Below are positions 52,160 to 60,290 of a stretch of 64,000 nt of DNA, in pieces. The notes below the pieces were generated by a model, which made no database searches, was not told the origin of the DNA, and saw only the letters and a program-made list of their open reading frames with translations. Source of the stretch: Dryocola sp051307055. GTDB lineage: Bacteria; Pseudomonadota; Gammaproteobacteria; Enterobacterales; Enterobacteriaceae. Made by a program: the position numbers and the translations under genes. The stretch's first letter is position 1, and each line of letters begins with the position of its first letter. The stretch is taken from contig NZ_CP149994.1 in the NCBI RefSeq assembly GCF_051307055.1, positions 2,728,001 to 2,792,000 of the forward strand. The letters are read 5' to 3'.

Positions 52160-52173
52160 TAAGATTAGTCTCA
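52160..52173 (+). promoter_or_regulatory. Possible second RcsAB-like box near yegH remnant
   Basis: TAAGATTAGTCTCA fits the loose RcsAB consensus (TAAGAATATTCTTA-like) at most positions. It is about 95 bp upstream of the yegH start and 170 bp from the main box. A chance match is quite possible. Confidence 0.3.
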
Positions 52174-52268
52174 GGGAGTCATGGCAATTTAGCGGAGGGT
52201 TACCCATCATTTCAGTGTGACATTTGTTATTTAACGCTCTGCAAATAAAAGAAGGTTCATAAAGCTAT

Positions 52269-52736
52269 ATGGAACGGATTGCCGATCCGTCAATCTGGGC
52301 CGGGCTGGTCACGCTGGTTGTTATCGAGTTAGTGCTGGGCATCGATAACCTGGTGTTTATCGCCATCCTTGCCGAGAAACTTCCGCCTGCGCAACGTGAC
52401 CGCGCCCGCCTCACCGGGCTTATTCTTGCCATGCTTATGCGCCTGCTTCTGCTGGCGTCTGTCTCCTGGCTGGTGACACTCACAACCCCCTCTTTAAGGT
52501 CGGGGATTTTAGCTTCAGCGCACGCGATTTGATTATGCATTCCGCTGCCGCTTGATGATAAGCGTAACTATCACACTATCGCCGGCCTGCTGATGGAATA
52601 TTTCCAGCGGGTGCCTGCCGCCGGGGAAGCCGTGCAGGTGGGTAACTATCAGTTAAAAACATTGCAGGTTGAAAGCCACCGCGTGCAAAAGGTGCAGATT
52701 GTGCCGCTGGTGGAGGAGATGGGTTACGAGGTGTAG
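52269..52736 (+). pseudogene. yegH: yegH remnant (TerC-CBS-CorC membrane protein), internally deleted and frameshifted
   Basis: The first about 72 codons encode the start of YegH, ending in VSWLVTLT. A one-base shift near 52485 moves the rest (PLFKVGDFSFSARDLIM in the other frame) out of frame. After ATTATG near 52537 the sequence jumps to the YegH C-terminus, IPLPLDDKRNYHTIAG through VPLVEEMGYEV and stop at 52736. About 370 codons, including the rest of TerC, the CBS pair and most of CorC, are gone. Divergent from wza and convergent with asmA as in E. coli. The loss cannot yield a functional protein. Confidence 0.9.
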
Positions 52737-53195
52737 TTTGGGTGGCGTCGGGTGGCGCTGGCGCTTACCCGACCTACGATATTATCAGGCATAGGTAGTT
52801 AGGCAGGCGTTGATGCTACCCGACCTGCGACTATCAGTTAAAAATATTGCAGGTTGAAAGCCACCGCGTGCAAAAGGTGCAGATTATGCCGCTGGTGGAG
52901 GAGATGGATTACGAGGTGTAGTTTGGGTAGCGTCGGGTGGCGCTGGCGCTTACCCGACCTACGATATTATCAGGCATAGGTAGTTAGGCAGGCGTTAGTA
53001 CTGACCTGCGACTATCAGTTAAAAACGTTGCAGGTTGAAAGCCACCGCGTGCAAAAGGTACAGATTGTGCCGCTGGTGGAGGAGATGGATTACGAGGTGT
53101 AGTTTGGGTGGCGTCGGGTGGCGCTGGCGCTTACCCGACCTACGATATTATCAGGCATTGGTAGTTAGGCAGGCGTTAGTCCCACCCGACCTGCG
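52645..53195. repeat. Three tandem copies of yegH 3' end plus REP sequence (181-185 bp unit)
   Basis: Units at 52645-52829, 52830-53010 and 53011-53195. Each begins ACTATCAGTTAAAAA, contains the last about 31 codons of yegH with its stop, then a GGGTGGCG...TTACCCGACCTACG palindrome and GGTAGTTAGGCAGGCGTT, and ends GACCTGCG. Copies differ by a few substitutions and a 4-bp deletion in the middle unit. Units 2 and 3 have no start codon and are not genes. Confidence 0.92.
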
Positions 53196-53245
53196 GCATT
53201 ATCAGGTATACGTAGGGTGGATAAGCGAAAGCGCCATCCACCGTT
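53196..53245. repeat. REP-type palindrome downstream of asmA
   Basis: CGTAGGGTGGATAAGCGAAAGCGCCATCCACCG (53212-53244) matches the REP family at 8031 and 35724. Located just after the third tandem unit and 10 bp before the asmA stop. Confidence 0.7.
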
Positions 53246-53253
53246 TTCCTGAT

Positions 53254-55101
53254 CTAAAGCTTATCCAGCAACGCCTTCAAATCTTTCGCCTTACTGCTGT
53301 CCTTATTGCGATCCACCCACTGTTGCAGACGGCTCTTCGCCTCTTCCTGAAGCTGCTTACGCAGCAGCTGGTCGACCTGCAGACTGTAGTTCAGCTTCGC
53401 CCACGGACCATAAACCCGCAGCGGGATCGGCGTCTCTTTTAGCATGGCGATAAGCTTGCTGTCGCCTTCCCAGCCTTCAGTCACCTTCACAGCAAAACGG
53501 GTATCACACGTCTCTTTTACGAGATCCATAGTCCCTTCGCCTGCCAGCGATAGCAGCGAAGAGCTGCCGTTCATTTTCTTCAGGGCCAGCTGGCCGTTAT
53601 CCAGCGTAGCCTCAGCGGTAAAATGATCCAGTATGGTCGCATTCTCGTAGCTCTGCTGCGCCTTCACCTCGCTATTGCTGCGTTCAACGGCCTGCTGAAT
53701 CAGCTGCTGGAAGTTCATTCCCTGCAGACGAGAGTTGGTCATCGTAATAGTCGCCTCCCCCTGCCATGAGCGACGGAACGCTTCGGCATCCAGCCTGTCT
53801 CCGCTGAATTCGCCCTGCATTGAAAGCTGGCCCGATAAGGCTATCGGATAGTCAAAAGCGGTTAGCACAGGGGCAATTTCAATATTGCTTATCTGCGGGT
53901 GGAAGGTCAGGCGCGGTACATCATCGCGCGCATCAAGCTCGCCCGGTAAGGACATGCTGCCTTTGCCAAATTGTCCCGCCAGTTCGGTAATCTTAAGCAG
54001 GCCCTCATCATTGCTGACGGTAGAGCGAACGTCGCTGAACTCAAGCCCACGCCAGTGCACGCTTTTCGCCGCAACGGAAACTTGGGCGCTAAAGTCGCGT
54101 AGCGTGCGGTAGGAGGTCTCTTCCCCGGCGGAGGCAATAACCGGACGCGGCAACGTATTCTGCTGCTGGCCGCGCTGCGCCACCGTGGCGTTTGTTGCCG
54201 CCGCTGCCGCCGCCAGCTTATCCAGATTCAGGTTAGCCGCCTTCAGCTCTGCCGCCCACCGCGGCTTCTCGCCCAGAGCAACGCTCGCCCTGCCCTGCAG
54301 GTCGCTATCGTTAGCGGTGAGCTGTAGATTGTTCAGATCGAGTTTTTTCTCTGCCCGATCCCAGCTCGCCTGTAACGTAATGCCGCCTTTAATGCCCGCT
54401 TTGGGTAAATCGGCGCCCTGAAGCTGATAATTAAGCTGAGAAATCGTGGCGTTGAGTTTCTGCGGGAAAGCGCTGGCGTCGAGATCGGCAACCAGCGACA
54501 GATTCAGATCGCGCTGGTCGCGGTTGATGCGGCTACTGAATTCTACATGAGCCCGCTTTTTATCATCCTGCTCCATTTGCAGATTGATATTACGCACGGC
54601 GATCTGTTCGTCATCGTCATGCTGGAAGACCAGCACGCTGTCGACGACTTTGAGCCTGGCGATATCAAAAGACCAGCCGGGTTCGTTTTCAGGAACGGGC
54701 GCATTCTTTCCCGAGGGGCCTACCGGAGCATCTTCAGGCTTACGCTCTTCGCTAAGCGGGGTGAGCTGAATGACCGCTCCCTTGAGCATGACCTGGCGAA
54801 CCTGAAGCTGATGGGAAAGCAAAGGCCAGAGCGCCACATCAAGGCGCATGTTATCTGAACTGACAAGGGGCTGGCTTGCGCCGGGGGCCGTAAGCGACAT
54901 GCGGCCGGACAAAATGCTGAGCTGCGGCCAGACATGCCAGCGCAAGGGACCGTCTAATGTAAGCTGGTACCCGCTACGCTGTTCCACCTGACGCACCATA
55001 TAAGCGCGAAAATCGTTGGGGTTGACCAACAGGACCAACGCAGAAAGACCGGCTAGTATCACTACCAGCAAAATCATCAGCGCGGTTAATAATCGTCTCA
55101 T
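53254..55101 (-). CDS. asmA: AsmA, inner-membrane-anchored periplasmic protein
   Basis: 615 aa, close to the 617 aa of E. coli. N-terminal anchor about residues 5-26 (LLTALMILLVVILAGLSALV), then a long periplasmic AsmA domain of beta-rich repeats with FSGDRLDAEAFRRSWQGEATI and a charged C-terminus. AsmA-like proteins are thought to form lipid-conducting bridges and influence outer-membrane protein and phospholipid homeostasis. Lies 23 bp after dcd. Confidence 0.95.
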   Translation of the reverse strand: MRRLLTALMILLVVILAGLSALVLLVNPNDFRAYMVRQVEQRSGYQLTLDGPLRWHVWPQLSILSGRMSLTAPGASQPLVSSDNMRLDVALWPLLSHQLQVRQVMLKGAVIQLTPLSEERKPEDAPVGPSGKNAPVPENEPGWSFDIARLKVVDSVLVFQHDDDEQIAVRNINLQMEQDDKKRAHVEFSSRINRDQRDLNLSLVADLDASAFPQKLNATISQLNYQLQGADLPKAGIKGGITLQASWDRAEKKLDLNNLQLTANDSDLQGRASVALGEKPRWAAELKAANLNLDKLAAAAAATNATVAQRGQQQNTLPRPVIASAGEETSYRTLRDFSAQVSVAAKSVHWRGLEFSDVRSTVSNDEGLLKITELAGQFGKGSMSLPGELDARDDVPRLTFHPQISNIEIAPVLTAFDYPIALSGQLSMQGEFSGDRLDAEAFRRSWQGEATITMTNSRLQGMNFQQLIQQAVERSNSEVKAQQSYENATILDHFTAEATLDNGQLALKKMNGSSSLLSLAGEGTMDLVKETCDTRFAVKVTEGWEGDSKLIAMLKETPIPLRVYGPWAKLNYSLQVDQLLRKQLQEEAKSRLQQWVDRNKDSSKAKDLKALLDKL

Positions 55102-55124
55102 AGCATCCTCTTACGGGCGTTAAC

Positions 55125-55706
55125 TCAGTCTTTATCAATACGACTGGCTACCGCACCTTGCTGATCGCGGTACTTCGCATCCTGGCGGCGATTATAAGGA
55201 CGCGCGGCGGGCCCAGAAAGAGGTTCGAAGCTGAGCGCGCCGATCATCATGCCCGGGCGTAAAGCCAGAGGTAATTTACCGGAATTATAGAACTCGAGCA
55301 CAATGCAGCCATGCCAGCCCGGATCGATACGATGCGCGGTAACGTGAACCATCAGTCCTAAGCGAGCCAGCGAGGAGCGGCCATCCAGCCAGCCCACCAG
55401 ATCGGCAGGTATCGTGACCGACTCAAGCGTAACCGCCAGCGCCAGCTCACCCGGATGCAGGAAGAAGGCTTCGCCCTCGTCAAGCACAATTTCGTCACTC
55501 ATCACGCGTTCCAGCGCCTCGGTAACCTCATCTTTTGGACCGCTAAGGTCGATGAATGCCGCTGTATGCCCGCTGAAGGTGCGGAATTTATTTCCCAGGC
55601 GTACATCGACGGTCGCGCCGTTAATGCGCTCAACCGGCGGACGCGGTGTAATCGTTAAACGCCCGTCGTCAAGCCAGGCTTCAATATCTCGGTCACACAA
55701 ACGCAT
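55125..55706 (-). CDS. dcd: Dcd, dCTP deaminase
   Basis: 193 aa. Deaminates dCTP to dUTP, the main source of dTTP precursors in enterobacteria. Trimeric dUTPase-like fold; GRSSLARLGLMVH, RIDPGWHGCIVLE with the active-site residues and the C-terminal nucleotide lid (ARPYNRRQDAKYRDQ) are visible. Length equals E. coli. Confidence 0.97.
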   Translation of the reverse strand: MRLCDRDIEAWLDDGRLTITPRPPVERINGATVDVRLGNKFRTFSGHTAAFIDLSGPKDEVTEALERVMSDEIVLDEGEAFFLHPGELALAVTLESVTIPADLVGWLDGRSSLARLGLMVHVTAHRIDPGWHGCIVLEFYNSGKLPLALRPGMMIGALSFEPLSGPAARPYNRRQDAKYRDQQGAVASRIDKD

Positions 55707-55869
55707 CGCGGATTCTCCTTATCAGGCACAGTTATGTTTACCCTGCCACACCGGGCGTTAGATATCCACGGAACGACAGATAATTACAGGGAATTCATTG
55801 CATTTTGCGAGCGTGTTTCGAACTCTTATTCATCAAAGCACGCCCGCAACGGGCCATCAGGCGGTGAGA

Positions 55870-56511
55870 TTATTCAAAGAATTGGCTAATTTTAGCTTTC
55901 AGAATATCGATAGCAATGCGGTTTTTACCTCCGCGAGGGACGATGATATCGGCGTACTGTTTTGAGGGATCGATAAACTGCAAAAACATTGGGCGGACGG
56001 TCTTCTGATACTGAGCCATCACCGAGTCCATCGACCGGCCACGCTCGTTGACATCGCGCTTCATGCGGCGCATCAGGCAGATATCTAACGGCGTATCGAC
56101 AAAAATAGAGAAGTTCATCTCTTCTCGCAGCCGGGCATCCGTCAGTAACAAAATCCCTTCCAGAATAATGACTTTTTTCGGCACCAGGTGAATGGTGTTA
56201 GCGGTGCGGGTATGTTCCACATAACTGTATACCGGCAGCTCAATGGCTTTGCCGGCTTTCAGCATCTGCAGATGCTGAAACAGCAGATTATGGTCCATCG
56301 CGCTGGGGTGGTCATAGTTGGTTTTAACGCGCTCTTCCATCGACAGATGGCTTTGATCTTTGTAGTAGCTATCTTCTGGAATTACACCAATGTGTTCGTC
56401 ACCGACCTGGTCGCGCAGTTCGCGATACAGTGTGCTGGCAATGAGACTTTTACCTGAAGCCGATGCGCCGGCTATCCCGATGATGACGCATTGATGGGAC
56501 TTGTCAGTCAT
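55870..56511 (-). CDS. udk: Udk, uridine/cytidine kinase
   Basis: 213 aa pyrimidine ribonucleoside salvage kinase. P-loop GASASGKS at residues 15-22, EDSYYKDQ, DHPSAMDH and RRMKRDVNERGRS are family motifs. The ATG at 56511 gives the E. coli length; the frame extends to 56577 without support. 163 bp separate it from dcd, and a promoter is predicted just upstream. Confidence 0.96.
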   Translation of the reverse strand: MTDKSHQCVIIGIAGASASGKSLIASTLYRELRDQVGDEHIGVIPEDSYYKDQSHLSMEERVKTNYDHPSAMDHNLLFQHLQMLKAGKAIELPVYSYVEHTRTANTIHLVPKKVIILEGILLLTDARLREEMNFSIFVDTPLDICLMRRMKRDVNERGRSMDSVMAQYQKTVRPMFLQFIDPSKQYADIIVPRGGKNRIAIDILKAKISQFFE

Positions 56512-56576
56512 GTTGTTAACGAGCCTTGTAGACTTAATGTTAAGGAAGGGCGACGCAAGTAGCGTCAAACGCGGCA

Positions 56577-56620
56577 ATTATAGGGATAACCGCCGGGTGA
56601 TACCAGAATAATGGTTATCC
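56577..56620 (-). promoter_or_regulatory. Predicted udk promoter with overlapping inverted repeat
   Basis: A consensus TATAAT (56582-56577, minus strand) lies about 66 bp upstream of the udk start; the -35 region is weak. GGATAACC (56584-56591) and GGTTATCC (56613-56620) form a perfect 8-bp inverted repeat around the -35 region, a possible operator. In the rest of the 362-bp udk-yegE interval (56512-56873) I see no gene and no clear yegE promoter. Confidence 0.45.
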
Positions 56621-56873
56621 GCGGAAGATTTTGCGCAAGCAGCGAGCTCTGATAACGATAATTTGCAGCACGGCTTCACCGGGACGATAGCGTGCCGACG
56701 GCAGCAAATGAAAATAAGCCCGGAGCGGCCGCATTTTTTATAACACCTTGATGTTAAATTATGAGCAGACGCCATAGGAATTGTAAATTGTTTGTACTAG
56801 CATAAACCGAACCTATCCTATTTTTGCATCCGGGCATGCACCTGGCGGCACTGCCTTAACGGATTTTGCTGGA

Positions 56874-59800
56874 ATGACCAAAAATAATATCCATCAGCAG
56901 GGCACTATTCCACACAAGTTGCTCCTGCTGTGCCTGGGATTACTGAGCTTTATTTTTACTTTTTACTCGCTCAAGTTAACTCCCGCCGGCGCCCTGCTGG
57001 CACCGTTATGGTTCCCAACCTCGGTGATGGCAGTCGCCTTTTTCCGCAATCCACCGCGTCTGTGGCCTGTGATAGCCGTTTTTTGCTCGGCGGGCAGCGT
57101 GAGTGCTACGGCATTTTTGCTGCCGCTGAAGGAAATAAACCTGATTTTTACCGTTATCAATGTTATTCAGGCTCTGATAACGGCGGTGCTGATGCGCCGC
57201 TTTTTGCCCCTGCATCATCCCTTGCAGAACCTCAACGGCTGGATTCGCCTTACTTTTTGTAGCGCGATAGTACCGCCCATTTTGAGCGGCCTGCTCGCCG
57301 TCTGGCTGGCGGGCCCTGAAGACGGCGGTGCGGCAAAAATGCTCTTCGTCTGGGTACTTTCCGAAGCCGTCGGGGCGCTGGCGCTGCTCCCGGCGGGCCT
57401 GCTCATCAAGCCTCGTTATTTCTGGCGATCTTATAATCCGAAGCTGCTATTCGAAGCGTTGATTACCTTTGCTGTCACCCTTGCGCTGAGCTATCTCGTT
57501 ATACGCTTTGTCCCCTGGCCCTTCACCTTTATTATCGTTCTTTTGATGTGGAGCGCCATCCGGCTGCCGCGTCTGGAAGCCTTTACCATTTTCCTCGCCA
57601 CGCTGATGGGCGTCTCTTTAATGATGTCCGCCAGGGGCATTGCGATGGAGATACCGCATCTGAAGATGGTGGATAACTCCCAGTGGCTCCCCTTCCTGAT
57701 GATTTTGTTCCCGCTCAACGTGATGACGATGTTGATGTATTCCTTTCGCGAAGAGCGTAAACACATCACCGAGAGCGAGGCACGTTTTCGTAATGCGATG
57801 GAATATTCCGCCATCGGCATGGCGCTGGTGTCCATTGAAGGCCAGTGGATTCAGGTTAATAAATCGCTGAGCAATTTTCTGGGCTATACGACAGATCAGC
57901 TACGCGCGCTGACCTTCCAGCAGATCACCTATCCGGAAGACCTGCATGCCGATCTTTACCAGCTTGAGATGCTGCTTGCCGGAGATATCAACAGCTATTC
58001 GATGGAGAAGCGCTATTACACCAGCGAAGGAGACGTTGTGTGGGCCCTGCTGGCTGTTTCCGTGGTCCGCGACACCGATGGCTCTCCCCTTTATTTGATA
58101 GCCCAGATTGAAGATATCAACGATCTTAAGCACACCGAGTGGATCAATAAACGCCTGATGGAACGCATTACGCTTGCAAACGAAGCCGGCGGTATCGGGA
58201 TCTGGGAATGGGATCTGGCAAGCGACGTGATTAGCTGGGACAAACGCATGTTCGATCTCTACGAAGTGCAGCCGCACGTGAAGCCCAGCTATAAGCTCTG
58301 GTCGGAGTGCATCATCGCTGAAGATCTGCCGCAGGCTGAAAAAATTGTGCATGAGTCTTTGCGGGCGCGCATGCCGTTCAAGCTGGAATACCGCATAAAA
58401 GTTGCGGACGGCATTCGTCATATACGCTCTCTGGCCAACCGGGTGCTGAATAAAAACGGTGATGTGGAACGCCTGCTCGGCATCAACATTGATATGACCG
58501 AGGTCAAGCAGCTTAACGAAGCCCTGTATCAGGAAAAAGAGCGCCTGCACATCACGCTGGATTCCATCGGCGAGGCGGTGATTTGTACCGATATCGACAT
58601 GAACGTCACCTTTATGAACCCGATAGCGGAGAAACTCAGCGGCTGGCCGCAGGACGAAGCGATTGGCCAGCATATCCTTACGATTTTACGCATCACCTTT
58701 GGCGATACCGGCCCGGCGCTGGGAAACATCCACAGCGGCGATTATTCGCGCATGGCCATTGAACAGGATGTGGTGCTCCACTGCCGTAACGGCGGCAACC
58801 ATGATATTCATTACAACGTTACGCCGCTGACGACGTTAGATGGACAAAGTATCGGTTCGGTGCTCGTTATCCAGGACGTTACCGAGTCGCGTAAGATGCT
58901 CAAACAGCTTAGCTACAGCGCCTCGCACGACAGCCTGACGCACCTTGCCAACCGCGTAAGCTTTGAAAAACATCTCAAGCGCCTGTTACAAAGCGCAGGC
59001 GAAAATCGACAGCGCCATGCGCTGGTATTTATCGATCTCGACAGGTTCAAAGCGGTTAACGATACCGCCGGGCACGCCGCCGGTGACGCGCTGCTGCGTG
59101 AACTCTCTTCCCTGATGCTGAGCATGCTGCGCACCGGCGATTTCCTTGCAAGGCTCGGCGGCGATGAGTTCGGCCTGCTGCTGCCGGATTGCTCAACGGA
59201 TAATGCCCGCTATATTTCTGAGCGTATTATCAACAGCATTAACGACTATCACTTCGTCTGGGATGACCGCCTGCATCGTATCGGCGCCAGCGCCGGGATC
59301 ACCCAGATTGACGCCGACAACAAAGTGGCCTCGGAAGTCTTGTCCCAGGCGGATATCGCCTGCTATGCCTCGAAAAACAGCGGCCGCGGACGCGTTACCG
59401 TCTTCGAAGTACAGCAGCATTACCTGCATAAAAGCCGCAGCGCGCTGGCTATAGATGAACAGTGGCGCATCATTAATGAAAACCCGATTCTGATGCTTGC
59501 CCAGGCCGCCGCGCCGCCGCGCGTGCCTGAGTCCACCAGCTTTTATCTGCTGTCGCTCAAGTTGTGGAGCAGCGAAGGAGAAGCTATAGAAGAACAAAGC
59601 TTCCGCAACGGGCTTATCGAAAGCGAGCTGCAGCACGCCCTTGACCGTCGGGTGTTCAACGAATTCTTCCTTCAGTTTGCGGCGCAGTTCGCGCAGAAAG
59701 GTTTCGGCATTGCGCTTCCACTCTCTCCTGCCGGGCTTGCAAGCGACGCTTTTATCGATGAACTGCTTGCCATGCTGGATGGCAGCCCGCTTCCGGCTCG

Positions 59801-60206
59801 TCTGCTGCACCTGCAAATCAGCAGCGAATCTTTGCTGACCGAATACGAACATATGCAAAAAAATCTGCAGCGTCTGCGCGACCGGGGCTGCCAGATGATT
59901 TTGTCCCACACAGGCCGGGATCTGGACATTTTTGAACGCATCGGCCGCCAGGCTTTCAGCTACCTCATTATCGATAGCGAGCTCATCCAGAACGTGCACT
60001 GCAACCTGATGGACGAAATGATGGTGACCATTATTCACGGCCATGCGCAACGCCTGACGCTGCAGGCCATAGCAGGTCCGGCGGATTCGCCGATGGTGAT
60101 GGATACCCTTTCCGGTATCGGCATAGAGTTGATTTATGGCGAAACCATCAGCGCGCCGCAGCCGTTGACCATGCTGCTGAATACCGGTTATTTTGCGATT
60201 AACTGA
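56874..60206 (+). CDS. yegE: YegE (DgcE), membrane diguanylate cyclase with degenerate EAL domain
   Basis: 1110 aa (E. coli 1105). MASE1 sensory membrane domain about residues 15-290 with eight or more helices; three PAS domains about 300-415, 425-545 and 552-670; GGDEF domain with the intact active-site GGDEF at 762-766 and ARLGGDEFGLLL context; C-terminal EAL-like domain (about 850-1110) that lacks the EAL triad and other metal ligands, so phosphodiesterase activity is not expected. Makes c-di-GMP and in E. coli feeds the YdaM/CsgD switch for curli and cellulose. Divergent from udk; ends at a strong terminator. Confidence 0.96.
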   Translation: MTKNNIHQQGTIPHKLLLLCLGLLSFIFTFYSLKLTPAGALLAPLWFPTSVMAVAFFRNPPRLWPVIAVFCSAGSVSATAFLLPLKEINLIFTVINVIQALITAVLMRRFLPLHHPLQNLNGWIRLTFCSAIVPPILSGLLAVWLAGPEDGGAAKMLFVWVLSEAVGALALLPAGLLIKPRYFWRSYNPKLLFEALITFAVTLALSYLVIRFVPWPFTFIIVLLMWSAIRLPRLEAFTIFLATLMGVSLMMSARGIAMEIPHLKMVDNSQWLPFLMILFPLNVMTMLMYSFREERKHITESEARFRNAMEYSAIGMALVSIEGQWIQVNKSLSNFLGYTTDQLRALTFQQITYPEDLHADLYQLEMLLAGDINSYSMEKRYYTSEGDVVWALLAVSVVRDTDGSPLYLIAQIEDINDLKHTEWINKRLMERITLANEAGGIGIWEWDLASDVISWDKRMFDLYEVQPHVKPSYKLWSECIIAEDLPQAEKIVHESLRARMPFKLEYRIKVADGIRHIRSLANRVLNKNGDVERLLGINIDMTEVKQLNEALYQEKERLHITLDSIGEAVICTDIDMNVTFMNPIAEKLSGWPQDEAIGQHILTILRITFGDTGPALGNIHSGDYSRMAIEQDVVLHCRNGGNHDIHYNVTPLTTLDGQSIGSVLVIQDVTESRKMLKQLSYSASHDSLTHLANRVSFEKHLKRLLQSAGENRQRHALVFIDLDRFKAVNDTAGHAAGDALLRELSSLMLSMLRTGDFLARLGGDEFGLLLPDCSTDNARYISERIINSINDYHFVWDDRLHRIGASAGITQIDADNKVASEVLSQADIACYASKNSGRGRVTVFEVQQHYLHKSRSALAIDEQWRIINENPILMLAQAAAPPRVPESTSFYLLSLKLWSSEGEAIEEQSFRNGLIESELQHALDRRVFNEFFLQFAAQFAQKGFGIALPLSPAGLASDAFIDELLAMLDGSPLPARLLHLQISSESLLTEYEHMQKNLQRLRDRGCQMILSHTGRDLDIFERIGRQAFSYLIIDSELIQNVHCNLMDEMMVTIIHGHAQRLTLQAIAGPADSPMVMDTLSGIGIELIYGETISAPQPLTMLLNTGYFAIN

Positions 60207-60243
60207 TAAGGTAACCGGAAATAAACCGCCTCAGAAACTGCAT

Positions 60244-60273
60244 AAAAAACGGCGCTTTTCCAGCGCCGTTTTT
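60244..60273. terminator. Bidirectional terminator between yegE and the wbpM-like gene
   Basis: Stem ACGGCGCT (60249-60256) / AGCGCCGT (60262-60269) with a 5-nt loop, preceded by six A and followed by five T. It serves both convergent genes. Confidence 0.9.
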
Positions 60274-60290
60274 AAATTGCATCTCAGATT

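Noticed and set aside
52645..53195. Regularly repeated sequence resembling a repeat array such as CRISPR
   Set aside because: Units are 181-185 bp, directly adjacent, with no unique spacers, and consist of the yegH 3' end plus REP sequence.
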